64,000 nucleotides of DNA from Gelidibacter gilvus (GCF_004115975.1 NZ_SDDZ01000001.1:682001-746000), one strand, 5' to 3'; shown: positions 53,537 to 64,000, counted from the first letter of the stretch. The notes: a model not told the origin generated them from the sequence alone. Made by a program: numbers and translations.

Positions 53537-54013
53537 ATGTATCTAAAGAATTTTGAAATACGATGGAGTGATGTTGATGCCAACAGACATTTGGCGAATT
53601 CTGCTTATGTAAATTTTATGAGCCATACGCGTGTGGCTTTTTTTGAAGACCATGGGTTTTCATTGACTAATCTCGCAAAATTTCAAATCAGCCCTGTTGT
53701 TTTTTATGAGCATATCTTTTATTTTAAGGAAGCCTTTTTGGGCACGCCAATACGTGTAAGTCTTGAAGTTACGGGTTTGAGTGAAGACGGTATGTTTTTT
53801 AGGATTGAACATAATATCTACAATCAAAAGGGAGAGAACTTGGCAAATTGTGAGCTTTTAGGTGCTTGGATTAATTTGAAATCCCGTCAATTAACGGGGT
53901 TGCCGGCAGAATTTTTGGAAGAGATGGATACCTTCCCTAAATCCAAGGATTTTAAAATCTTGACCAAGGAGGATACGCGTAAATTTGGCAAGAAGCCAAT
54001 AAACTTAAGTTAA
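53537..54013 (+). CDS. Acyl-CoA thioesterase, hotdog fold
   Basis: 158 residues. The N-terminal IRWSDVDANRHLANSAYVNF is the 4-hydroxybenzoyl-CoA thioesterase-type motif with the Asp/His-type active region and long helix. Acts as a dimer or tetramer on acyl-CoA thioesters; substrate unknown. Single gene. Confidence 0.82.
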   Translation: MYLKNFEIRWSDVDANRHLANSAYVNFMSHTRVAFFEDHGFSLTNLAKFQISPVVFYEHIFYFKEAFLGTPIRVSLEVTGLSEDGMFFRIEHNIYNQKGENLANCELLGAWINLKSRQLTGLPAEFLEEMDTFPKSKDFKILTKEDTRKFGKKPINLS

Positions 54014-54127
54014 GACTTTCAGGTTTTTGGTGACTCGATTAATGTTTTATATTTCGCCCTTTTCGGACGGAATCTCGAAAATAATTAGGTTCTAGTGTTC
54101 TTTCTGAGAGTTACAGATTGAAGTGCT

Positions 54128-54484
54128 TTAGCTTTCATGAATTGCTTTCTTTGCAGCTTCTACGGTTTTGGCGCTGTTTCCAATAAATATCTGATCGTTA
54201 TAAACCACAACGGGTCTGCTCAAGAAGGTGTAATGTTCAAGTATATAATTTTTGAAATCTTTTTCCGTCAGATTTTTGTCTTTAAGACCCAAGGCTTTAT
54301 AGCGTTGCGCTCTTTTGCTAAATAAAGCCTCATAACTGCCCGATAACATGTGAAGTTCCTCCAATTGTTCGGTAGTAATCTCATCACTCTTAATATCTTG
54401 AAAAACGAAATCAGAAGGCAATTCAAGTGTTTTGATGATTCTGATACACGTACTGCACGATTTTAAATGATATATTTTTTTCAA
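54128..54484 (-). CDS. ArsC/Spx-family thioredoxin-fold protein
   Basis: 118 residues; starts with TTG at 54484 because no ATG is in frame. CSTC at residues 9-12, then the ArsC-type region up to SRPVVVYNDQ. Related members act as arsenate reductases or transcription-related Spx-like proteins; nothing here decides between them, and no ars genes are near. Confidence 0.75.
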   Translation of the reverse strand: MKKIYHLKSCSTCIRIIKTLELPSDFVFQDIKSDEITTEQLEELHMLSGSYEALFSKRAQRYKALGLKDKNLTEKDFKNYILEHYTFLSRPVVVYNDQIFIGNSAKTVEAAKKAIHES

Positions 54485-54615
54485 AATAGTTTGTTTTAAG
54501 GTTTAAAATGATGGTCGTCAAAATAAAGCCACTTCAACTGCGATGTCAATTTCTTGAAGTTTTTGGTGAAATAGGCGCGATTTTAAATAACTCCGGACTG
54601 TTTTAAAGTAAAATA

Positions 54616-55341
54616 CTAGGGATTCACTTTTAGATGTTCCTTGATTTGATCGTAAGGCAAGACGATTTCTGTTATACCTTGCGCGTAAGATGCAATCTCG
54701 TAATTGTTGTAAAGTAATACCAAGCCGTTATTGGTGTAGCCTATGTTTGATGGTAACTGAAAATCCTCACCAAAGAAAAAATCTTCCATGGTCTCATCAT
54801 TATCCTTTGGTTTCGTTTGATCCTTAAATGCTTTTTCAGCAACTTTTTTAAACTGGTCTAAGTTCTTGATAAGATCTTTTTGTTCAAATAGAGCTCCTGT
54901 TTCTGGGTTGAAATTTAAGTATGTAGTTCTTCCGTTTCCATGGGCACCGCCAGTATCCGTATAAGTTTGAAGACTTACGCAAATGATTTCTGGAGCGTCA
55001 TAAATTACTTGACCGTCCACTTTAACTTCCCATTTTTGACTGCTGTCTTGAAAATCATTTTTAAACGATTTATATTCTTTGTCAAATTGTGAAACGGCTT
55101 CAGAAATAGAAATGTCATTTTCTGGAGTGTCGGCCATATTCATTTCATTGGCAATGACGTGTTCTATCTGCTGATTTATTTTATGGGAAACATCTTTTGT
55201 TCCTATGGCTTTTGGATAGTCAATAACAATTATTGCATCAGTTGATTTTTCGATGTGTTGGGTTTTGAATGTTAATTTGACGTCTTTGTTACAAGCTGAT
55301 ATCAGCAAAGCTATCATCAGAAATAAACTTAGTTTTTTCAA
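54616..55341 (-). CDS. DUF3298/RsiV-like lipoprotein
   Basis: Reading from TTG at 55341 gives 241 residues with a lipoprotein signal KKLSLFLMIALLISAC; an earlier TTG at 55365 is possible. The mature part holds the DUF4163/DUF3298 pair (PKAIGTKDVSHKINQQI and YLNFNPETGALFEQKDLI). In other bacteria this domain pair is found in anti-sigma factor RsiV and PdaC; here no sigma factor is adjacent. Confidence 0.75.
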   Translation of the reverse strand: MKKLSLFLMIALLISACNKDVKLTFKTQHIEKSTDAIIVIDYPKAIGTKDVSHKINQQIEHVIANEMNMADTPENDISISEAVSQFDKEYKSFKNDFQDSSQKWEVKVDGQVIYDAPEIICVSLQTYTDTGGAHGNGRTTYLNFNPETGALFEQKDLIKNLDQFKKVAEKAFKDQTKPKDNDETMEDFFFGEDFQLPSNIGYTNNGLVLLYNNYEIASYAQGITEIVLPYDQIKEHLKVNP

Positions 55342-55386
55342 GGTATTTGAGGTTTTGTTAAACAATCAATAAAGATATTACATCCT

Positions 55387-55417
55387 TTTGTAACCAAGCA
55401 CTTAAAGCTTAAATTTG
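55387..55417 (+). promoter_or_regulatory. Consensus Bacteroidota promoter of the PLP enzyme gene
   Basis: TTTG (55387-55390), 19-bp spacer, TAAATTTG (55410-55417). The TTG at 55415 lies inside this box, so the start is the ATG at 55439. Confidence 0.75.
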
Positions 55418-55438
55418 TTGTCAACAAAATGTTCTGTT

Positions 55439-56578
55439 ATGAAATTCAACACAAAAACCATTCATGGAAATCAGGAGTATGACAAAGCTTATGGTGCTGT
55501 GATGCCGCCAATATATCAAACAACAACCTATGCGCAAACCACGCCTGGAGGTCATAAAGGGTATGAATACTCAAGAAGCGGTAATCCAACGCGCACGGCA
55601 TTGGAAAACTCATTTGCAAGTATCGAAAACGGCACACATGGTTTGGCTTTTGGATCTGGTTTGGCTGCTATTGATGCGGTCATGAAACTTCTAAAACCTG
55701 GAGATGAGGTCATTTCAACAAATGATCTTTATGGCGGTACTTATCGCTTGTTTACAAAAATATTTGAAGGTTTTGGAATCAAATTCCATTTTGTTGGGAT
55801 GGAGAACGCCTCCAAGATTGAATCTTATGTCAACAAAAATACAAAGCTGATTTGGGTGGAAACACCCACAAATCCAATGATGAATATTATAGACATTAAA
55901 GCCACAGCGGCAGTGTCAAAAAAGCATAATATTTTATTGGCGGTTGACAATACTTTTGCGACACCTTATTTACAACAACCTTTGAACTTGGGTGCAGATA
56001 TCGTAATGCATTCCGCTACAAAATATTTGGGAGGCCATAGTGATGTGGTGATGGGAGCGCTGATTGTAAAAGATAAGGAGCTCGCAGATCGATTGTATTT
56101 TATCCAAAATGCAAGCGGTGCGGTATGTGGGCCTCAAGACAGTTTTTTGGTGTTGCGAGGGATTAAAACCTTGCACATTAGAATGCAGCGTCATTGTGAA
56201 AACGGAAAGGCCGTAGCTGAGTATTTAAAACAGCATCCAAAGATTGAAAACGTGTATTGGCCAGGTTTTTCAGACCATCCGAATCATGATATTGCAAAAG
56301 CTCAGATGAAAGACTTTGGTGGAATGGTATCTTTTACCACAAAAGGAAACAATTACAAAGAAGCCATCAAGATTGTTGAAAATTTGAAAATCTTCACTTT
56401 GGCAGAGTCTTTAGGCGGTGTTGAATCTCTAGCAGGGCATCCAGCTAGTATGACGCATGCCAGCATACCGAAAGAGGAGCGTGAAAAAATTGGAGTTGTG
56501 GACTCCTTAATAAGATTGAGTGTTGGGATTGAAGATGAAGAAGATTTGATTGCCGATTTAAAACAGGCCATAGGCTAA
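55439..56578 (+). CDS. Cystathionine gamma-synthase / Cys-Met PLP-dependent enzyme
   Basis: 379 residues from the ATG at 55439. PLP-binding Lys195 in HSATKYLGGHSDV, the GNPTR and SGLAAIDAV segments, VDNTFATPYLQQPL, and SLGGVESLAGHPASMTH near the end are diagnostic. It could be cystathionine gamma-synthase, gamma-lyase or O-acetylhomoserine sulfhydrylase; sequence reading cannot fix the reaction. Single gene. Confidence 0.85.
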   Translation: MKFNTKTIHGNQEYDKAYGAVMPPIYQTTTYAQTTPGGHKGYEYSRSGNPTRTALENSFASIENGTHGLAFGSGLAAIDAVMKLLKPGDEVISTNDLYGGTYRLFTKIFEGFGIKFHFVGMENASKIESYVNKNTKLIWVETPTNPMMNIIDIKATAAVSKKHNILLAVDNTFATPYLQQPLNLGADIVMHSATKYLGGHSDVVMGALIVKDKELADRLYFIQNASGAVCGPQDSFLVLRGIKTLHIRMQRHCENGKAVAEYLKQHPKIENVYWPGFSDHPNHDIAKAQMKDFGGMVSFTTKGNNYKEAIKIVENLKIFTLAESLGGVESLAGHPASMTHASIPKEEREKIGVVDSLIRLSVGIEDEEDLIADLKQAIG

Positions 56579-56636
56579 AGAAATCTGATTTAATAACAGG
56601 AACCGATTTTGAAATTAATGGGTGGATTATTTGATT

Positions 56637-57443
56637 TTAGTCAAAATAATGGATAAAACCTATGTTTAACCATACCATATAATCATTGGATTTATTAGAA
56701 GGTAATATATGGTTTAAGCCATCCACCTTGTCGCTAAAATAGTGTTGCCATCTTAGGTCGAGCATGAAATCCGAGTAATAAGAAACTTTATATCGGGTGC
56801 CGACACTTCCCACAAGGGAAAAAGTGGTTCCACTTTGAATATTTACAAACTCAGTATCTCTAATTGTTCCGTTAGAATAACGGTGCCATGGGCCATAAAA
56901 GTTATCCAAGTTTTTCGCATTGCCATCGCCGTACGAGGTGGAAACCTTAGGATTATAAAAAGTATAATGTATTCCAAAACTTATAAATGGTGTGAAGGAA
57001 TTCGTGGCATAGGAAAACTCTCGAAGACTGAAAGGAAAGTAGTCCAGTTGCATCCCAATATCAATATTTTGGGTTTCTCCAGTATGTGCTCTTAATTTAT
57101 CGGCATTTACCCCTGTTTTTGAGGGATCTGCCCATTTACCAAAATGTTTAAGCTTGGTGGTGTTAAAAGAAAGTTCGCTGCGTAATTTAAAGTGATGGTT
57201 AAAATAATCATAAGGCTTGTATCCAGGGGTATCCTCAAAATTCATGAAGTGGACAATCCCAATCCCAAAACCTGTGTTTCCTGCGGTACTTTCAAAATCA
57301 CGACGCTCCCCGAAATCCGATTGAAAAGCTGTAGGCCCAACAATAATACCGAGTTCATTTGTGAATCTGTTTTGAGAAAAGCCTGTTGAAATACCCATAA
57401 TAAATACAGATACTATGGATAACTGTTTCAAACTAGGCGCCAT
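56637..57443 (-). CDS. Outer-membrane beta-barrel protein, DUF6089/THC0290_0291-like
   Basis: 268 residues from the ATG at 57443, which follows a consensus promoter; the upstream ATG at 57521 is before that promoter. Signal peptide (about 23 residues, ...STGFSQ). The rest is beta-rich with Gly-Ile-Gly-Ile and aromatic alternations (NELGIIVGPTAFQSDFGER, GFGIGIVHFMNF) and C-terminal Phe-Asp. Family call by resemblance; function unknown. Confidence 0.7.
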   Translation of the reverse strand: MAPSLKQLSIVSVFIMGISTGFSQNRFTNELGIIVGPTAFQSDFGERRDFESTAGNTGFGIGIVHFMNFEDTPGYKPYDYFNHHFKLRSELSFNTTKLKHFGKWADPSKTGVNADKLRAHTGETQNIDIGMQLDYFPFSLREFSYATNSFTPFISFGIHYTFYNPKVSTSYGDGNAKNLDNFYGPWHRYSNGTIRDTEFVNIQSGTTFSLVGSVGTRYKVSYYSDFMLDLRWQHYFSDKVDGLNHILPSNKSNDYMVWLNIGFIHYFD

Positions 57444-57476
57444 ATAGTGTTGTTTATTTAACGGAGTTGGTATTAA

Positions 57477-57507
57477 CAAATATATGAAAACTGAGTTAAG
57501 TTCCAAA
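57477..57507 (-). promoter_or_regulatory. Consensus Bacteroidota promoter of the barrel gene
   Basis: Minus strand TTTG (57504-57507), 19-bp spacer, TATATTTG (57477-57484). Confidence 0.75.
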
Positions 57508-57700
57508 CAAAACATTAGCAACGTGAAGATTATAACAAAAAAAAAATCTTGATTGTTATGATATTGATTTATTTGCTTACTTTTTTAGGTGGAAATATAA
57601 AAATTGCTCAATGGATTACCATAGATTTATGGATATCATAATTTTTAATAAATGTTTTATTATTTCATTGAGAAAAATTCATTAAAATCTTTAATATGCC

Positions 57701-57708
57701 TATATTTG
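57701..57708 (+). promoter_or_regulatory. -7 box of gdhA
   Basis: TATATTTG; the -33 element is not clear. Leader about 32 bases to the ATG at 57748. Confidence 0.5.
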
Positions 57709-57747
57709 CGGGGTTAAATGCAATAAATACTGATAATAAGTTAATAA

Positions 57748-59088
<1,341 letters not shown>

Positions 59089-59111
59089 TTTATTAAAATA
59101 TGACTGATTTA

Positions 59112-59141
59112 AAGGCTTCAATAAGATGTTATTGGAGCCTT
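59112..59141 (+). terminator. Terminator after gdhA
   Basis: AAGGCTTCAATAA / TTATTGGAGCCTT stem (one wobble) with GATG loop; AT-rich tail rather than a pure T run. Confidence 0.65.
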
Positions 59142-59190
59142 ATTTATGTTCTTAATATATGAATAGACTAAAAATGTCGTTAGTAATAAA

Positions 59191-59198
59191 TATCTTTG
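59191..59198 (+). promoter_or_regulatory. -7 box of porZ
   Basis: TATCTTTG, 17 bases before the ATG at 59216. Confidence 0.45.
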
Positions 59199-59215
59199 AC
59201 ATCTATTAGTATTCT

Positions 59216-61576
59216 ATGATAAAACAGGTGACCTCCGTTTTTTTATTTTTCCTAGTGCTTTCTTCCCAGGCGCAGGATTTTTCAACATTATGGCAAGGTT
59301 ATTTTTCCTATTATAATATTAAGGATATTGCTATTGGTGACAATAAAGTTTATGGAGCTTCTGAGAATGCAATTTTCACCTATGATTTGTCATCCAATCA
59401 AATAGAAACCATAACCACAATAGAAGGCTTATCCGGAGAAACCATTTCTACGATTGCCTATAGTGACGCTTATGACACCTTATTGATTGGCTACGAAAAC
59501 GGTCTCATTGAAATAGTTTCAGGTCCAGAAAATGAAATACTGTCGGTGGTCGATATTCTTGATAAACAAACCATTCCTCCAAACCTTAAGCGCATCAATC
59601 ATTTTAATGTTCTTGATGGATTGGCTTATATCTCTACTGACTTTGGTATTTCGATTTATAACTTGCAACGGCTGGAGTTTGGGGATTCCTATTTTATTGG
59701 TAATGGTGGGAGTCAAATTAATGTGAACCAAACTACGGTGCTGAATAATACCATTTACGCGGCTTGTGGGAATAATAATGCTATAAAAGCAGCAGCATTA
59801 TCTAATCCGAATCTTATAGACTATCAGCAGTGGCAAACCTTAGGCAGCGGGAGTTTTGTTTCGGTTGAAAGTGTCGGTAGTCGATTGTATGCCATCAACG
59901 CTAATAATGTAGTCTACGAAGTTTCCAATGGTGGGTTCACTAACTTATTTACATATTCTGATTTGCCATTAGATACAAAAGCTGTAAATGATAATTTAGT
60001 AATTACCACTGGAAACCATGTGTATGTTTACAATAGTAATTTTGCCACATTGGCTACAGCGACGCTTCAATCGGAGTTGAACACGCGTTTTACTACTGCC
60101 ACAATCACTGAAAATCATATTTATATAGGAACAAGCAGTTCAGGTGTTTTAAAAACCAACTTTTCAAATACGATGGCCTACGATGTGGTCAGGCCAGAAG
60201 GACCACTTATGAATGATGCTTTTAAAATTGAAGCTGGGAATAACAATTTGTGGGTCACCTATGGAGATTATACCGTTTCCTACAATCCATACCCATTGCG
60301 TAGCTACGGTCTTAGTCATTTAGTTGAGGAAAATTGGATAAACACGCCTTTTAGCAGTCTTTTAAATGCCCAGAACCTGAATTATATAGCTGTGAATCCC
60401 TTTAATCCGACCCAAGTATTTATAAGCGCCTGTCAACAAGGAATTTTAGAGCTCAATAATGAAGTGGCAACCGTATTATTGGATCAGAACAATAGTGGCT
60501 TGGAACCTATTGCTGCTAACGATCCTTCCGTCAGACAAACGGGGTCTCAATTTGATAGGAATGGGGTATTATGGACCATGACCAGTCGTGTTGATAAGGC
60601 TTTAAAGTCTTACAACCCAAGCACTGGACAATGGCGGGGTTATAGTTTTAGTGAAATCATTCAAAACCCTCTTCTTGACGAATTTGGCTTTGGTGATTTG
60701 GTGATCGATAGAAGTGGCACCAAATGGATTGGTGCGTATAAGAAAGGCCTCATTGGTTTTAACGAAAACGGCAACAAGATAGGTTATATAAATTCTGAAG
60801 AGCAGAATATGCCCGACCAGGTGGTCTCAGCGGTTGCAGTGGATAACAACAATCAACTGTGGATTGGTACAATAAAAGGCTTGAGAGTGCTTTATAACAC
60901 TGGTGGTTTTTTCGATTCGCCCAACCAGAGTGTGAAGGAAATTGTAGTGCTTGACGATGGCATTCCGCAGGAGCTATTGTCCAGCCAATATATTACAGAT
61001 ATTAAAGTGGATGGCTCCAATAATAAGTGGATTGGAACTTTAGATGCCGGCATTTTTTATTTTTCTCCTGATGGACAACAAACCATCTACCATTTTACCA
61101 CAAAAAACTCCCCATTACCTTCCAATTTTATTAAAGACATTTCTATTGATGCGCAAAATGGCAAAGTTTATATTGCGACATCAAAAGGATTGGTGTCTTT
61201 TTCTTCTGGAGGTTCCAAACCAGAAGAGGAATTGGCAAGTGCTTTTGTTTATCCAAATCCTGTAAGGCCAGAATATGATATTCTTGGTGCCAGCAGTTTG
61301 AATGATATTAATAAAGGTGTCAAAATTAGAGGCATCACTGAAAATGTCAATATAAAAATCACCGATATTGAAGGTAATCTCGTTGCTGAAGCGCAATCAA
61401 GAACCAATTTAAGAGCTTCTCGTTCCAACTATAATTTTGCAATTGATGGCGGAACTGCCATTTGGAACGGTAAAAACCTAGCCAATAATATTGTGGCTTC
61501 AGGAGTTTATTTGATTTTGATTTCTGACTTGGATTCTTTTGAAACCAAGGTCTTAAAATTATTGATCATCAGGTAA
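59216..61576 (+). CDS. porZ: T9SS component PorZ (two-component-propeller-like beta-propeller protein)
   Basis: 786 residues with a signal peptide. Two beta-propeller regions with repeats of the SGTKWIGAYKKGL / NQLWIGTIKGL / NNKWIGTLDAG kind, followed by a C-terminal beta domain that begins AFVYPNPVRP, like a T9SS sorting domain. This layout and the neighbour recO are those of PorZ, the surface-exposed T9SS protein that helps deliver A-LPS to exported cargo. The gene order porZ-recO-TonB receptor is usual in Flavobacteriaceae. Confidence 0.85.
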   Translation: MIKQVTSVFLFFLVLSSQAQDFSTLWQGYFSYYNIKDIAIGDNKVYGASENAIFTYDLSSNQIETITTIEGLSGETISTIAYSDAYDTLLIGYENGLIEIVSGPENEILSVVDILDKQTIPPNLKRINHFNVLDGLAYISTDFGISIYNLQRLEFGDSYFIGNGGSQINVNQTTVLNNTIYAACGNNNAIKAAALSNPNLIDYQQWQTLGSGSFVSVESVGSRLYAINANNVVYEVSNGGFTNLFTYSDLPLDTKAVNDNLVITTGNHVYVYNSNFATLATATLQSELNTRFTTATITENHIYIGTSSSGVLKTNFSNTMAYDVVRPEGPLMNDAFKIEAGNNNLWVTYGDYTVSYNPYPLRSYGLSHLVEENWINTPFSSLLNAQNLNYIAVNPFNPTQVFISACQQGILELNNEVATVLLDQNNSGLEPIAANDPSVRQTGSQFDRNGVLWTMTSRVDKALKSYNPSTGQWRGYSFSEIIQNPLLDEFGFGDLVIDRSGTKWIGAYKKGLIGFNENGNKIGYINSEEQNMPDQVVSAVAVDNNNQLWIGTIKGLRVLYNTGGFFDSPNQSVKEIVVLDDGIPQELLSSQYITDIKVDGSNNKWIGTLDAGIFYFSPDGQQTIYHFTTKNSPLPSNFIKDISIDAQNGKVYIATSKGLVSFSSGGSKPEEELASAFVYPNPVRPEYDILGASSLNDINKGVKIRGITENVNIKITDIEGNLVAEAQSRTNLRASRSNYNFAIDGGTAIWNGKNLANNIVASGVYLILISDLDSFETKVLKLLIIR

Positions 61577-61596
61577 CCCACTCATTTGAACAGACT

Positions 61597-62316
61597 ATGT
61601 TAGTTAAAACCAACGCGATCGTTCTTTCCAAGATAAGATATGGAGACCATGATGTGATCGTAAAATGCTATACCCAAAACAGAGGTATTGTCAGCTATTT
61701 ATTGCGCGGTGTTTTAAAAAGCAAAAGAAGTAATTCTAAAATTGCGTATTACCAGCCTTTATCACAATTAGAAATTGAAGAGAATTACAGGGCTAACCAG
61801 TCCTTGCATTATATTACTGATGTCAAACTAGGTGTGGTCTACCATAGCATGCATACCAATATCATAAAAGGCGCGATAGTTATGTTTTTGTCAGAAGTTT
61901 TGTCGACTACCTTAAAAGAAGAAGAAGCAAATCCGTCTTTGTATGAATTTTTGGAAACCACGCTTCAGTGGTTGGATCATGAAACCGATTTCGCGAACTT
62001 CCATTTGTTGTTTTTATTAGAACTTTCTAAACATCTGGGTTTTTATCCAGACACCTCACAATCTGACTTTCCATACTTTAATTTACGCTCCGGAAGTTTC
62101 GAGCTCAAGCAACAAACACCTTACACCATCTCAGGCGAAAATTTAATACTCATGAAACAGCTATTGGGCATAAAGTTTGATGGTCTGAACTCTCTAAAGC
62201 TGCATTCAAAACAAAGACAGGCCTTTCTGAATTTATTACTGCTTTATTTTGAATTACACCTATCCGATTTTAGAAAACCAAAATCACTTCAAGTATTTAA
62301 TGAAGTGTTTCGTTAA
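61597..62316 (+). CDS. recO: DNA repair protein RecO
   Basis: 239 residues. N-terminal OB-fold with the VKTNAIVLSKIRYGDHDVI start and GIVSYLLRGV, followed by a helical part; RecO loads RecA with RecF and RecR. 20 bp after porZ, so probably in one transcript. Zinc-finger Cys of other RecO proteins are not visible. Confidence 0.93.
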   Translation: MLVKTNAIVLSKIRYGDHDVIVKCYTQNRGIVSYLLRGVLKSKRSNSKIAYYQPLSQLEIEENYRANQSLHYITDVKLGVVYHSMHTNIIKGAIVMFLSEVLSTTLKEEEANPSLYEFLETTLQWLDHETDFANFHLLFLLELSKHLGFYPDTSQSDFPYFNLRSGSFELKQQTPYTISGENLILMKQLLGIKFDGLNSLKLHSKQRQAFLNLLLLYFELHLSDFRKPKSLQVFNEVFR

Positions 62317-62331
62317 ACCAAGTTTTACACT

Positions 62332-64000
62332 ATGAGATTTTTCTTTTTGATAAGTGCTTTCCTAATCGCTATGGCTTCGGGACAATCACAGAACGTTAAA
62401 ATCTTAGAAGAATTCACAAACCTTCCAATTGCTGGAGCGGCTATTTACAATGCTTCAAAAAGCAGATCAACAACTTCAGATATTGATGGTGTTGCCAATT
62501 TGAGCCGATTCTTAGCAGATGAATTGATTTTTATAGAGCACTTGCTTTATAAAAGCGGCAGTTATATCACTTCGGATATTTCCAATAGAACAATTTATTT
62601 AAAACCGAAAATTGAAGGTTTGGATGAAATTGTGGTCTCGGCTTCAAAATTTCAACAAAGTAAACGAGATATTCCACAAAAAATTATCAATATCAATGCA
62701 AAGGCCATAGGATTTTCAAACCCACAAACCAGTGCAGATCTATTGGAGAATAGCGGCAATGTGTTTGTTCAAAAAAGTCAAATGGGTGGTGGAAGTCCGA
62801 TGATAAGAGGTTTGTCTGCCAATCGTCTTTTGATGACGGTGGATGGGGTACGCATGAACAACGCCATTTTTAGAGGCGGTAATTTACAAAATGTAATTTC
62901 TATTGATCCCTTTACCATTCAAAATACAGAGGTCACCTTGGGCGCGGGTTCAGTGGTTTATGGAAGTGATGCCATTGGCGGAGTGATGAGTTTCTACACA
63001 AAAACGCCACAACTGTCTTATTCTGATTCGCTATATTTTAAAGGAAGTGTTGTAGGACGATATGCCACGGCCAACAAGGAGAAAACTGGACATATTGATT
63101 TGAATTTCGGATTAAAAAAATGGGCTTTTTTCACCAGTGTGAGTTATACTGATTTTGATGATTTACGAATGGGAAACCATGGTCCCATAGATTATATCCG
63201 GTCAGAATATGTGCAAACTTCTGAGGGTGTTGACCGGATCGTCGCAAATGATGATCCTCTAATACAAATTCCTACTGGTTATGACCAAATTAACCTTTTA
63301 CAGAAGATTCGATATGAGCCCAAACAAGATTGGAGCTTTGATTTAGGTTTGTATTATACTACCACATCCGAGTATTCAAGATATGACCGATTGCTTCGTT
63401 ACAAAAATGGAACTTTACGCTCGGCGGAATGGAATTATGGACCACAACGTTGGTTTATGGGGAATTTGCAAGTGACAAAATTAAGTAGCAATTCCAATCT
63501 TTATGATAAAATACAATCTACAGTAGCCTATCAAAATTTTCAGGAAAGTAGAATGGATAGAGATTTCGGTAAAACTGAAAGACATATCAAGGAGGAAGCA
63601 GTAGATGCCCTATCATTTAATTTGGATCTTGAAAAGCAATTTGGAAAAAGAACGGAATTTTTTTACGGATTGGAATATATTTACAATCAGGTCATTTCTG
63701 GCGGGATGCAAGAAAACATCCAAACAGGTACGAGTGTCCCAACAGTTTCGCGCTATCCCAATGGATCAGATTGGCAATCAATGGCCGCTTATACAAGTCT
63801 TAAGTTCAAACCCAATCAAAAATTTGTATTTCAAACAGGCATTCGCTACAATCATGTGATTGTCCATGCAGATTTTACAGAAAACAATGCCTATCTCAAG
63901 TTGCCATATACTGCCACCAGAATCAATACCGGAGCTTTTACGGGAACGGCAGGTGTCAATTGGAACCCAAACCAAACCCTTGGGATACGATTAAATACAT
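62332..64000 (+). CDS. TonB-dependent receptor (3' end outside window)
   Basis: Starts with ATG at 62332, 15 bases after recO, and remains open to the window end (556 codons seen). Signal peptide, a carboxypeptidase-like regulatory/CarbopepD-like domain (about 22-95), plug domain (SANRLLMTVDGVRMNNAIF, GSDAIGGVMSFYT) and the first barrel strands. The plug sequence VFVQKSQMGGGSPMIRGLSA is typical of haem/haemoglobin-type and siderophore receptors; the ligand is not assignable. Confidence 0.88.
   Translation, partial: MRFFFLISAFLIAMASGQSQNVKILEEFTNLPIAGAAIYNASKSRSTTSDIDGVANLSRFLADELIFIEHLLYKSGSYITSDISNRTIYLKPKIEGLDEIVVSASKFQQSKRDIPQKIININAKAIGFSNPQTSADLLENSGNVFVQKSQMGGGSPMIRGLSANRLLMTVDGVRMNNAIFRGGNLQNVISIDPFTIQNTEVTLGAGSVVYGSDAIGGVMSFYTKTPQLSYSDSLYFKGSVVGRYATANKEKTGHIDLNFGLKKWAFFTSVSYTDFDDLRMGNHGPIDYIRSEYVQTSEGVDRIVANDDPLIQIPTGYDQINLLQKIRYEPKQDWSFDLGLYYTTTSEYSRYDRLLRYKNGTLRSAEWNYGPQRWFMGNLQVTKLSSNSNLYDKIQSTVAYQNFQESRMDRDFGKTERHIKEEAVDALSFNLDLEKQFGKRTEFFYGLEYIYNQVISGGMQENIQTGTSVPTVSRYPNGSDWQSMAAYTSLKFKPNQKFVFQTGIRYNHVIVHADFTENNAYLKLPYTATRINTGAFTGTAGVNWNPNQTLGIRLNT

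Overview
The window looks like a chromosomal segment from a member of the Flavobacteriaceae (Bacteroidota). The evidence is low GC, TAnnTTTG-type -7 boxes (several with a TTTG or TTG -33 element), few Shine-Dalgarno sequences, a type IX secretion (T9SS) cargo protein and the T9SS component PorZ, SusC/TonB-type receptor architecture, and gene families typical of the group (SDR-type threonine dehydrogenase, DUF2207, THC0290_0291/DUF6089-like barrels). I see no rRNA, tRNA, CRISPR array, insertion sequence, phage or replication origin. Genus and species cannot be fixed by eye.

Layout. 0-5.2 kb: the end of a DUF2207-like membrane protein, a DUF2383 four-helix protein, an 840-bp non-coding stretch with tandem palindromic repeats, and a repetitive T9SS cargo protein. 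5.7-8.4 kb: a two-gene M16 zinc peptidase (catalytic plus non-catalytic subunit). 8.4-14.8 kb: an envelope signalling block with an ECF sigma factor, a membrane TPR/anti-sigma-like protein, the decayed tail of a CHAT gene, an intact TPR-CHAT protease-like protein with a C-terminal membrane anchor, and an unrecognised lipoprotein. 15-21.6 kb: threonine dehydrogenase, twin PepSY-like secreted proteins, an NtrC-type response regulator and a convergent hybrid histidine kinase. 21.8-29.5 kb: M13 peptidase, TPR protein, SDR protein, membrane M28 peptidase, CBS protein, small zinc-finger protein and a spermidine-synthase-like enzyme.

29.7-35.6 kb is a complete urease operon on the minus strand (ureA-ureB-ureC-ureE-ureF-ureG-ureD plus a UreH/NiCoT-like nickel permease). 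UreC carries Ala in place of the flap cysteine. 36-49 kb is mixed housekeeping: TlpA-like lipoprotein, YdhR, a tail-less SSB, a histone-deacetylase-like hydrolase, a Ca/Na antiporter, Tex, two small envelope lipoproteins (NlpE, META), MetG, an LD-carboxypeptidase and YraN. 49.2-64 kb holds a large uncharacterised Cys-containing enzyme-like protein, yicC-gmk-nadD, a thioesterase, an ArsC-like protein, a DUF3298 lipoprotein, a Cys/Met PLP enzyme, an outer-membrane barrel, gdhA, porZ, recO and the start of a TonB-dependent receptor that runs off the end.

The points most worth following are the sigma/TPR/CHAT block and its decayed second CHAT copy; a candidate sigma-54 promoter with two identical-architecture dyads in front of the PepSY twins next to an NtrC-type regulator; the in-frame insertion of a dispersed palindromic repeat inside tex; the UreC Cys-to-Ala change; the uncharacterised 599-residue protein at 49.3 kb; and several repeat and DNA-structure elements (73-bp palindromic tandem, G-rich quadruplex-type motif, start-codon hairpin, phased 11-mers).
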